A DNA stretch of 64,000 nucleotides from Astrocystis sublimbata (lineage: Eukaryota; Ascomycota; Sordariomycetes; Xylariales; Xylariaceae): contig JAJNNY010000006.1 in NCBI GenBank assembly GCA_022453515.1, positions 372,001 through 436,000 of the forward strand, read 5' to 3'. The notes below the pieces were generated by a model. That model ran no database searches, was not told the origin of the DNA, and saw nothing but the letters and a program-made list of their open reading frames with translations. This document shows, piece after piece, positions 10,601 through 21,280 of the stretch (positions within the stretch are counted from its first letter, which is position 1; each line of letters starts with the position of its first letter). The position numbers were made by a program, and so were the translations under genes.

Positions 10601-13600
10601 ATGTATTTTAAATTTTCCAAAGAGTCCACTATGCATAACATGGCGAGATGAAAATGGAGTCTCCCCCAGTCAAGCGGTGGACAACGGACATTTCTCCAAA
10701 ACTCGTATAGAAAGTGAGTATCTAGTCGATTGACCCAACAATGGGCATATTTCAGTTGTTCGCAAAAATTCCATCAACAAACGTACAAGAACCAATCACT
10801 AGTGTCGAAAATCAGCGTGTTATAACCCCTACCTAGGTATGATATTTATATCCCTTGGTGTTTTTATATTTTATGTCGGGCCATTTGAGTCAATGAAGAG
10901 AGAATCGATGCCTTTAGGGATAAATTGCCAGCAGGTAATATATACAATGCTGTTGTAAGTATACAAAAACTAAGGCAGGCGAGCAGGGTTATTGATTCTC
11001 GACCCCTTAAAATGTACGGAGGGGCGATGTTATGAGACCTGACATCTTCCCCTTAATCACACTTCTTCCGAGGTATTCCATGATGATGCCCTGGACCTTA
11101 TTACAAATGTCACGAGCGAATTGCAGTTCGCACCCTTGTCTAGAACGAGGATGAGAGGCTACCATAATCTATTACGAGGGTGCAAGCAGCATTGTCAAAT
11201 TCGCGATTGTCTTGATGGAAGGGTTTAATTCTGAAGCTGATAAGCCAGGCGTCGATGTAGAAATATGATGCGGCATCGCACAAACACCGGAACCGGAGCC
11301 CCTGGAATCTACTTCCATAATGCTTTTGTGTCGTTCTTTGTTGATGGGAAGCAAATACCGACGCATCTCTGACTACAACGAGCTTTTGACGTAATAAAGA
11401 GCTGACCGATGGCGTTGCATAAGCGCATGAGCAAATCTAAAAATTGTTGTTAATTGTAGTAAACCGTCCGAGTCAGGCTCTGAATGACGGTAATTGGTCG
11501 GATTTGCTTCATGTACATTGTTGTCATTGGAGAACGATTTTATTCATTTTCGCCACGTGGTGATTGCCAGATGCTTATGTCCGAAGGCGACTATGACGAA
11601 TAGAATCCATGAATACCACAACAACCACAGCAACAAATTGTGTTGATCGCCTGGGCACTGAGGTAAGTAACAAGCCCTGCAGGGTGACCTTAGAGGTGAA
11701 GAATTTTGCGAAGCAGGATATATGTAGACCTATCAGCATGACTAAGGCAAGGAAGGTTACATTGGCCTAACATGATGAGGATCTAGCCTCATTGCGCCCA
11801 TTCGGAGTCATCTACAAATGCACAAAACATTGGACCCACTTATGATTATTATGGCGGTGTAGCATTCGCGCAACGGGATTGATTAATGGGCAACCCGAAG
11901 AACCGAAAGAACCATAGAGGAAAGTTGGGGATTCGAAACAAGTAGCATGCTGAGTTGCCTGAAGTCAAATCAAGGACCACCAAAAATAGCCTTGTAACCA
12001 TAGTATCACTACCGCTGTGATACTAATATTCAGAGTAAAATTTGGCAAAAGTGCCGGGACGCCGGTGGTTAAGAGAAGATGCTCCGGGGCCATTGACCGA
12101 CCTCACACTAGGACTCATACTGGCAGATATGATAGGTACGGTGGTTCCTCGACTCGGGGGCTCCGGAAGTCGCACTACAAGGTGTCTATTTGGTAGTAAT
12201 TAATGCAATGTCCAAAATGCCGTGGCTGGAACGGATTGCCACCACCATCGGGAAATTAGGTGACAGTGTTCAATCAAAACCTAAAGTATGCCTGCAGAAA
12301 TACCATGCTTGTCCTTTAATGGCATACTAGACGGAATGCAGGCTCTTTGGGTCGTACTGATGGGATACTGCAATGTCATAGGGTGTTTGCAATTCTACAA
12401 GGTGAGTCGCCGAAGCAAAACTACCCAAGGTGGATTATGCGTGGTGTACTGAACACCCATATGCATGTTTTCAGGTAACATAAAAAGATTCGGCTTGATA
12501 ACAGAGCCGGAGAGGAGGGGACAAACGTCGGTACCAAGACTGAGGTATGCGCTTGCACCATATCTGCCTAGATCGCCAGTGCCAACGCATATGCATAGGT
12601 AGCTATCAAGGCTGGACGCGCCATGCATCCATTTGGAGAATGCCGTTGAACCCGCGAGCATTCGTCAGGACAATTTTGATGCTTAGAAAACGTGGCATGG
12701 CTGATAGTTCATCGCCTATTAAAGCATCGCCAATCAGCGAAACCAGCAAATCTAAGATTTAAGTGGTTGATAAATAAAGTTGCTGATCAGTTCGAGCGAG
12801 TGTGTTGCGAAAGTACTGTGTCAACCTTTAGGAGCCTGCTGGTACCAGAAGGTGCTAAGCAATAGCTATGGACAGGTGCAACGTCTCAACTTCGAGCATC
12901 TTGAGTAGGCAGTTTGGTTCACAATCGTCGGATATCGACATGAAATGGGACTAGGTGTACGGAGTAGGAGTCTCGACAGGGAGGAAGTCTGACTTATGGC
13001 ATTCCGGCCTCCCCTGCTTCCTCATTAATTATCCCTTTAGCCACGTGTGTAAACAACGGCAAATTGCCGGCAGCAACCCCTAAGGTTCCCCAGATATGCT
13101 GGCAAATGGGCCATGAGTTTGCTTCCGTACTTTATACTGATGAACCTATAAGTCGCTTGTTAGAGTTGGCAAATGACTCACATTTTTTTGTTGCCAATAT
13201 TGAAACGACAGCATAGACAGTAAGCGTATAGACAGTTTGTCGTCCTCGCAGTCATCTTGGGCTGCACACATAAAGTTCCGTTCTCAATACTGAAAATAGA
13301 GTGGCAAAGGCCAAAGTGGTGTAATTCTTGGGCGGCTTTGCCCACTCTCGGTTATCTCAACCGAGTTTAGGCCCCTTACGTTCATAACAGAGGCCACAAA
13401 GAGTTTGTTCAGAACTGACCTTGAATGTAAAACCTGAAATTTGCCCTCATCATTCCTAATTAGCACCATGCAACGCTCCGTCCGATGCGTGTGCATGTGA
13501 CGTGCAACCGTAACAATACCGGCTATCATTGCGATTCTTTTGGTAAAATGCAACGTAATCCAACAGGGTGTAGGCAGGCAGGGTAGCCGACACCGTGAAA

Positions 13601-14652
13601 GAAATTGCCCTTTTACTCCAAGGATAGCCATAACGAAACGGTTCCTCCACTTGCCATGTGATTGAACGGTTGGCCACAGGAAATGGTACACAAATCATAA
13701 TCTTTTACTAGATTTTTGGGTCAAGCGATCTGGACGATGTCGCAAGTATTCGTGTCTCGTGTGAGGTTGTCATGGACAGGACAAGGATAACGGCAAACGA
13801 ACTTTGGTTAAACTTAGTATTGTGGTACAATTGGGAAGCGGTCAATGTTGCTTTGCTGCAGGCTTTGATGGCGGTCAACCTAATCACACATTTATCAAAC
13901 AATGCAACCTTTGGCCAGACCAACTCCGCCTGCCAACCCCCATCAGCGTCGTCTGTCACTCTAGCTTCCTGTACCCTGAGGAAGGGGGGGGGGGGAAACC
14001 CCTTCCATTTGGAGAGTTATGGACCGCCAAGCTTCGTGTTCTGGAGTACCTATTCGTGGAGGACTAGGCGGGGCTAAATATTATTCTGGAAGTTGGAGAT
14101 ATGAATGAAGAGAGACTATCTAAACCGCGATACATTTGATACCCAATCCGCATTTCATCAGATGTGAACCACTTTACTCACACTGCCTAGCCCTGGTAAC
14201 GGTTCCTACTTGTCAGAGAAATGATGCGCCAACCTGTACTTTTATTCTGTCTTGTGCAATACCAAAATCCAACCTGCCGAGCCTGCCTCGTCTGCTAGTC
14301 TGCCAGCGAAGCCCTTTGGAGGGTGGGGAAACATCGTTGTGGAGAGGTATTCGTCTCACCATACCTAAGTACCTACGAGTACTCAATACACCACTGAGTC
14401 GAAGAATGTAGAATGGAAGTTCGGGCGGTATCTCCGATCTGAGCGATCTCAGACCCTGATGCCTGCCTACTCGCCTACCTACTAAAGGGTCGTCGACCTG
14501 TGCAGGCGGATAAACCGCACAACGTGTACGAGTATGCTGGCTCGGCTAGCACCGTATCCACACATACGAACATAGGCTTGTAGTAGGTACTTGAGCAAAA
14601 AGTCGAGCATTTTGCCTCATGCGACCAATTTACAGTAGGTTATTCCTGAATA
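7669..14652. other. Gene-poor region, left part
   Basis: I can name no gene in this 7 kb. Base composition is more AT-rich than the flanking genes from about 8.4 kb onward. Open frames are short (under 140 codons), lie on both strands and lack recognisable motifs. The least random-looking is minus 9793-9395 (132 codons), with one hydrophobic stretch (residues 26-48, FLAAASLVGVYLVVG) that could be a membrane segment. Minus 13691-13284 (135 codons) has no features. Short imperfect matches to coding sequence suggest old decayed sequence at most. I found no terminal repeats, target-site duplications, or reverse transcriptase or transposase motifs by eye. Confidence 0.5.
12001..12025. repeat. Small perfect inverted repeat
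   Basis: The arm TAGTATCAC (12001-12009) and its exact reverse complement GTGATACTA (12017-12025) are separated by a 7-nt spacer. It could form a 9-bp stem or be a two-fold protein site. No gene lies nearby to suggest a role. Confidence 0.6.
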
Positions 14653-14991
14653 ATGACCCACCATGCCGTGGAACGCACCGTTTTGTCAATTTTCCGACTA
14701 TCAGCGAGAGGCACTGAGCTGAGTGATAGAGGAATTGTTCTGCCAACAGGCGAACAGGTGCCAGTCCCTCTGCTAGTCCTCGCCAGTATGTACTCGGAAG
14801 AACTGCAGTATGTTCTGGGCTCTTTTAAGCAGATGTTCGGATCTGAGGCACTAGCACTAGATTGGAACTTACGTCAAGCGAAGGATCCACGAGTGATCGC
14901 TCACATGCTAAATTTTACTAGAGTGTCGGTGTACAGGCTTATCACTATGACACCTCCTAGCGAGTGTCCGTTCAGAGACTACTGTAGTTGA
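14653..14991 (+). CDS. Weak candidate small protein, function unknown
   Basis: An ATG-initiated frame of 112 codons, with MTHHAVERTVLSIFRLSARG at the start and LPTGEQVPVPLLVLASMYSE in the middle. Amino-acid composition is more protein-like than that of neighbouring frames (balanced, alternating hydrophobic and polar, no low complexity), and it ends with two closely spaced stops. I recognise no family and no flanking exon. It may equally be chance, since frames of this length are expected in 64 kb. Confidence 0.2.
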   Translation: MTHHAVERTVLSIFRLSARGTELSDRGIVLPTGEQVPVPLLVLASMYSEELQYVLGSFKQMFGSEALALDWNLRQAKDPRVIAHMLNFTRVSVYRLITMTPPSECPFRDYCS

Positions 14992-17900
14992 TAGATGAAT
15001 TAACGCACAAGTGCCCTGGGCAAAATGATAGGGGTCGCAATGAACGAACCCAACTGGGTCGCCTTCACTCCAAGACGGAGATTCAATAAGTAGACTAACT
15101 ACATGGCGTCAGACCAAGAGCCTCGTTGTAGCAAATGGCACAAACCATACTACGTATATAGTGTTTTAACCCTTATCGAGACGTCTGGCGCGCGCGCGAC
15201 AATTGCCCTTTCCTTGCACACAGTTGTTCGTACACAATAGAATCGGTGATGTATACACAATTGTTCAAACCATACTATGTATACGGGAACAGTATGATTT
15301 ATGACTGTTTTATAACCGTCTCCTAGTGGGTATCAATGTAGTATTGCATGCAAGATTTCCTGCTACTGTCGGTTAGCATGAGCTGCTCAAAGAGACTGCT
15401 TCGTCACGGAACTTCCGTGACGGAGGTAAGATGTCATGTCGAGTATGTCATGTGTCTTGCCAGTGCTGGTACAACGAGTCGTGGACATAGATAGGGGTAG
15501 CGTACATAGAGTACCTAAGTAGGTAGGTTATCGAAATTCTATTAGCGTCGATCTCGCACGTGGCCGACGCGTGGCAGCGGCGGCTAAAACACGTGGGAAG
15601 CATGCCGTGGGACCACCCCAAACAAAACCAAAACAAGATCATGACTTGTCTCACAACAAAATGAAAGGCTTATCGGCGGCAATACTGTGTTTATCCCTGA
15701 GCGTACCCGTACAGCACTATCGATCGGCCGGGAACTGACAGGGACTGGTATCTGGCAATCATGCGTGCTAGTACCCACCTCAATGCTGTGCTACTTATCA
15801 TAGGCTTCCTGCTTAGACGGAGACTTCAGCATTGAGAATGTATCGTTCGCGATACTGGGTACGAATTTGCGGTACAAATGAACGGCAGGCTACGGTGCCT
15901 AAGCTTGAACCTGAACTAAGCAGAGTCCAAGCCTTCTAGTGTATATGTCATCCATGTGCTGTGTTTACTCGTATCACATGGGGTAGGCCAAATGCTATTC
16001 AGCAACCCTGACCCCAGAAACTTGGACCAAACTAATTGACCCGTGGATGGTAGACATCTACAAGTATGCAGTTGCTCGATATCCCTCATGAGCGAGTTTC
16101 TAGAAGATCTGATAGCTCGACTACCAACGTACCAAAACTGCCTATACAATGGACGGGGATACATGGGGGACAAGTCGCGAGCACCCGCACAGGCACATTC
16201 CTAGCCTGTGCTGGGTGGTTTGATGTGTACGAGTACGCATGATAGAAGTCAAACGAGCTAGTCTTTCAGCTTCATTGACGCTGAGGACACCGGACCCAAT
16301 CCAGCCGTTACTAGCTACAAATAGTGTAGCTGAGGCTGAAGTTGGATCCGGCCTGTCGGGTACCCGTTCAGTTAGCGTAATGTCGTTCGTTTCGAGAGTA
16401 CTGCTAGTATGTACATACATAGTAGTAGTAATACGTTGCGACAGGAGCGTGCCTAGTTGCCTAGGTGTACGGTAAGTGCCTGTCGCAGATAAATGACCTC
16501 AAGTGAGAACATGCTCGTATGTTGAATTGCCGTATGACACGAAAATCAAACGGGGCCAACTGTCGGCGCGAGGAACGGTTCTTCACCATAATCTTGGCAG
16601 TTTCTCGTGTGGGAAAGCGTTGGAATAAGGCTGATACCACTCAGTCACATTGATTGCACTTCGAACCCATCCTAGCATCGTCAGTGGGCACGACTCCTCC
16701 CGGACTCATTCAGCTTAATCGAGTTCGGGTAGGCCTTGTCGTCTGCACTGGGGTTGAGGAAAATTTTTTACCAATTCACGCGAAGTACCTCGATGCAGCA
16801 TGCTGTGTTAGGTAGTTCTGATTGTGGTGACCCAGTCCGATTTACCATCTTTTATCTTAACGAGTCAGGTCGCCCACGATAGGTACTTCATGCTGGAAGA
16901 CCATTGATCAGTGCATCATCCTTCATTCTATGTAGTGATCATCAACCACCAGTCGACCAGTCATCTCCAGCCATATGACCTGCAGGCGGTGATGGCGATG
17001 TGCGATGTGTTGTCCAGAAACAGGCCCAGGGTCTGATTGGTACGTACCCCAGAGGCATAGTTTGGGAGTGCGAGACACGTCGCCCATCGGAGTGGGACCA
17101 GGCGAGCTGGACCATTTGGTTCAATTTGCTATGTACTTGTACTCGTAGTAGCTACGATACGGAGTAGTATTTACAAGGAGGGGGGCCATTGCCGGAATCT
17201 CCATTTTCCTGATTGAGTAACATACTTAGGTAACAGTCGGAGACAAAGCTTGCATGCACACAGTCTTGGAGGGAACAAGGGGTGGCAGACCATCTAATAT
17301 GCATCGCTGATGACCTCGTGGCTGATGCAGGTTGATGTAGGTACCTCCGGATAAGGAAACAAGCATGCGGTGAGGGGTAGACAAAAACGTGCGCGGAAAC
17401 AACGTGGTTATTGTCCGCCCCTCCAGCCCGTCACAGTCAAGCTACCTGGTTAGATTTGATCCATACAGGCCCTAGACAGAACCTAGACTAGCCTCACGCA
17501 CATGGCAAAAGTATTGTACGGGACCGACAGGGTTCGTGCGGTTCAAGCCCAATACTGTAACCGACACTGTGCTAAGCGACACTGTATATATACTGTATAT
17601 CAATCAACTTCACCTGGGCATGTCTAGACCGCCTCGATCGCCGAATTCAAAGACTCAAAATTCAGGCTGGCTGACAGATGGGATTCTGCAGAAAACGTCT
17701 GCAAGCCTGCTTTCCATAAACCACATGGTGATCTTATGCGTATACTATCATATGTACAGATAATCCTATATATTGGCTAGCTGGCGACCTCCTGTCTCGA
17801 AAGCGGTATTAAAAGCAGCTGACCTGTAGAAGGTACCTACCTAAGGTCATGAACTCCATTGCAGCAGCATTGGCGATAATGATGTCTTCTTAACCACCCC

Positions 17901-18699
17901 TGCTTAAACAACAACCTTTGGCCCATCGATCAACTACCTACTAAGCATGCTCTCAGGCCAACAGACACCGACTAGAATCTTGAGCACCGCCGAGGCTTAC
18001 ACTACTTGCATAGGTAGTATGGAAGTATGGAATGCAGAGTTGGAGCCTGTATGAGTGCTGTGCCTCACACTTGACACCTCACCTGCCTCATCACCTGTCA
18101 AGGCCTGTCAACTACCTACTGCCCTCAGACCAAGGTTGGCATCTTGGTAGAGCTAGCCTCACGCTAACATCGTCATGCTGTGTTCTCATACTCGTATGCA
18201 TCTCGACTCGGAAATTCCGTCTCGGTGTTGGTTGTTTTCTGTGCCGAGTACTTTCCAGCTCGCAATTCGCACAGTATGGTTTGCACCGACATCGATCTAC
18301 CCAGGATGCCAGGTCCATTGCGACAACACATTGAACAACGCGGCACATAGCAGCGTCGCATACAGATATGACCCATCAGTGCTCCAAGTAGATGACATGA
18401 TGGATGCTGTCCCAGCTTTGGCGCTTCTTATTCCAAGTCATTTATACATCACAATCAAGGGTACGACAATCACATTATTATCTCAGAATAGCCTAACGTA
18501 CACCATCCGCTCGTGGCCCACAAATTTGCCTCAAACAATGTTCAACTTACGCATATTTCCTTATTTCCGTAGGCGCCTAGTAGACGGCGTCTTTGATTCC
18601 TGCACTACGACCAAGGTACAAGTAGGCAGGAACCTACGGTAGCACCCAGATAGCGGGAGTACATCATCCCATCAGATGTTCCCAGGAGTTATTAAGCAT
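14992..18699. other. Gene-poor region, middle part
   Basis: No supported gene. It contains the palindrome at 15402-15422, a diverged 18-bp direct repeat (15141 and 15266), a short GCGCGCGC run at about 15189-15199, and scattered ACCTACCTA-like motifs. Frames such as 18175-18642 (155 codons) show no recognisable protein. Confidence 0.55.
15402..15422. repeat. Perfect 21-bp palindrome, possible transcription-factor site
   Basis: The left arm CGTCACGGAA (15402-15411), one central base, and the right arm TTCCGTGACG (15413-15422) are exact reverse complements. The core reads CGG-N5-CCG (15407-15417), the arrangement bound by many fungal Zn2Cys6 dimers. The outer TGACG half-sites resemble ATF/CREB-type bZIP sites. 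There is no recognised gene within 5 kb, so a regulatory role is inference only. Confidence 0.5.
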
Positions 18700-20400
18700 T
18701 TTACCTACCTAAAGGTATGCTGCTATAAGTATCTTGCCAGAGCAGGCCCGGAAATCTGTATCAGCGAATCGGAAGAGAACTGGGTACCTATGTACCTACA
18801 GAATTCGACTCTACAGACCGATGGTGTAGGTAGGCAGCTCCGAGTTTCCAGGCCCTCCAGGGCTCTGCATGGAGAGGTTCCTTGCGAGCACGAGGCAGGG
18901 TGCCTTGAGTGACGCGCGCTATTCCCAGAGAAGCAACTGCTACGCAGATGAGAGAGGGACCCTAGTCGACATGCGCGGAACACACGGTACGTCCAGGCTC
19001 TTGTGTACTGTGTGCATCTACAGTGCAGGAGTTCTGAGATCACCATCTGTCCCTGCCCGAGAGCACATGTAGAACACATGAGAAGCACATGGCGTACACC
19101 ATAGCCCTGTCGGTTTTTGGCTGCAAGGGAGTGGGGCGCCACCTACCACCTGTCTGACCAGTGACCAGTGACCACTACTGTAGGCGAGCTAGGTACCTAC
19201 CTCAGGTAGTATTCTTTGTCGAGGGTCGCTGTTGTGCTCTCTGCCACGGTTTCGCCACGCCGTCCTTGTCCGCTCCGCACCTCATCAGCGAGCGACTTAG
19301 TAAGGGCTAATCGTACCCAAATAAAGATAATGAAATAAATATATCACCGGAAACTCCTTTAGTAAAACACTGTCACTTTGTTGGCGTTGTTGTCCCGATT
19401 GTCTCTGCCGCCGTACTGTCATCTCCCTGGCATCCGGACAGAGACAGACGAGACAGACTCGACAGGTAGATTCGCAGGTTTGGTGCCCACAGGTAGAATG
19501 GTTTTTTTTTGTTGTGATTTGGATGCTTTCTTGCCTGTTTTCTTGCCTCCTGCTTGCTGCCTCTTGCGACCCGCCTCCCGCCTCCCGCCTCCCGTTCCCG
19601 CCTCTTGCATCTTGCATTTCACACCTGGCCTGCCCGGGGGGTCGCATCTCGCATCTGGCAGCTCTCGTCTCGCCGTCTCTTCTCCTGGCGAGTCCCCCAT
19701 CTGATCTTGTCTGTGACCTTGCCCAAGCGACCGTGTTGTTCAGTTCAAACCGTGGACTCCACCGTCCTTTGGCTGCTTGCCCAATCTTGTCTTTTCGACA
19801 CGGCCCTAGCAAGCTTGCCTGGGGGCCTGCCCGTGCCATACCTGAAGTACGTAAAGTAGGTACCTGTACCTGCCTACATGTAGGTATCAACATTGAACCC
19901 ATTGAACCTATTGACCGTCGCTACCTTATCGTAAAACCTGAACCTCGTCTCACCTCTCATCAATGCTCAATGCCCCCATGCCCCATAAGTCCATGCCCCA
20001 TAAGTCCATGCTCCATTCTCCATGACCAATGCTGTATATGCCTATCCGTACTACCTACCTCCCACCTACTTACATACATCCATGATATTACCTACTTACG
20101 CCCACCCAGATCCATATCGCCTACTAAGTATTTACTTTAGGTACCTACCTAGGGAGCCTAGGCTACCTTACTACTACCCTGACGGTCATCCCCAGCTCTA
20201 GCCAAAAGTAGTGTTGTTCGACCTACCTAGGTAGGTGCTAGTCTTCTAGTCTTCTTGTCTTTTAGTCTCTTAGTCCGTCGGTCTTTCAGGTCTTTCAGTT
20301 GACGGGGCCTGGCTTACCTGGCTCGGCTGGGTACGTCCATATATAGGTAGCAGCCTACGTGCGTACTGTATGTGTATGTAGGCATATGTAGGCCCGCCGC
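18700..20400. repeat. Field of TAGGTACCTA-like short motifs
   Basis: Motifs of the form (C)CTACCTA, TAGGTAGG and their palindromic fusion GGTACCTACC recur every 50-300 bp here: near 18705, 18787, 18827, 19190, 19856-19888, 20048, 20138, 20222 and 20345. Scattered copies occur across the whole window (6229, 14350, 15510, 17830, 38930, 41872, 42430, 57260, 58713, 59890, 63690). They fall only in intergenic DNA or introns, apart from isolated chance hits. Confidence 0.6.
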
Positions 20401-21280
20401 CGTCGCATCCCTCGCCCTCGCTCGCCCTCGCCCTCATCCTCGTGCAGAATTCCTGCAGACATCGTGCCCGTGCCCGTGCCCGCGCCCGTGCCCCTCTCTT
20501 TCCGCTCTCCGCTCGCTCTCTGCTGCTGCTGCTCGCTACTTTTACTTACTTGCACTTACACAGCCGTCGTCGTACATGGTCCAGCGTCGCAGCAGCCCGC
20601 TCGCAAGTCCTTAGGGAGCCTGCCCTAAAGACGCCAGTCGCAGCGCCAACACCACTACCAAGGTACTCGTAGCACCAGCACCAGCACCAGCGCCAGCGCC
20701 AGCACCAGCTCGACGCCGCGCCGTCTTCCTGACCACCGGCGCCAGCGTTGCACTCTGCACCTGGCCACGCTGCACCCTGCACCAGAATTGCGCCAGAACT
20801 GCGCCAGAACTGCACGCCAGAACTAGGAGCAGGTACTGTACTTATTTGCACGCGGGAGGCTAGAGACCGTACCGCACCGTACAGTACCTACAGTACGTCT
20901 CGAGGTTGCCCCCCACCCCTGGACACACACACACACACACACACACACGCTCGCACGCACCGCACCGCACGCATTGGAGTTTTAGGTATTTGATAACGCA
21001 ACGCCGCTCGCGACTGCCGGGTCTGCTGCGATCTGCCCACGACCCTGTCAGCCTGCCCTCGCCTGCCTGTCGTCTGTCTCGCCTGTGCGGAGCTCGAGTG
21101 GCCGAGTGCTCTCGTTTGGAATCTCCAGATTCTCATGTCCTCGTCCTCTTCGTCCTCGTCCTGACCTTGCTGTGCCGCCCCTTCGCCTCGTGGTGTTTCG
21201 TCGACCCTCTCGAACGGCTCGGCCTCGATCTGGTCAGCCCGCCCTCTCTTGCTCCCCCCCCTGTAATCGACTCCCGGTAG
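20401..21280 (+). promoter_or_regulatory. Long C-rich leader/promoter of the RGS gene
   Basis: Strand-asymmetric pyrimidine- and CCAGC/GCCC-rich DNA precedes the RGS start. It includes CGCCAGCACCAGC-type runs (20670-20710) and CAGAACTGCGCCAGAACTG repeats (20785-20825). Long C/T-rich leaders are typical of regulatory genes in filamentous fungi. Several ATGs (for example 20372 and 20442) start short frames that could act as uORFs. The transcription start cannot be placed from sequence alone. Confidence 0.45.
20923..20948. repeat. (AC)n microsatellite
   Basis: Thirteen uninterrupted AC units lie in the upstream region of the RGS gene, followed by GCTCGCACGCACCGCACCGC-like degenerate repeats. 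Confidence 0.9.

Noticed and set aside
8400..12800. Suspicion of a RIP-mutated transposon
   Set aside because: The region is somewhat AT-rich but I could see no terminal repeats, target duplications or degenerate RT/transposase motifs, and I could not compute a RIP index.
19297..19902. Minus-strand 201-codon frame
   Set aside because: It consists of low-complexity Arg/Gln/Gly runs mirrored from C-rich repeats on the plus strand; no domain is seen and the opposite strand is equally open.
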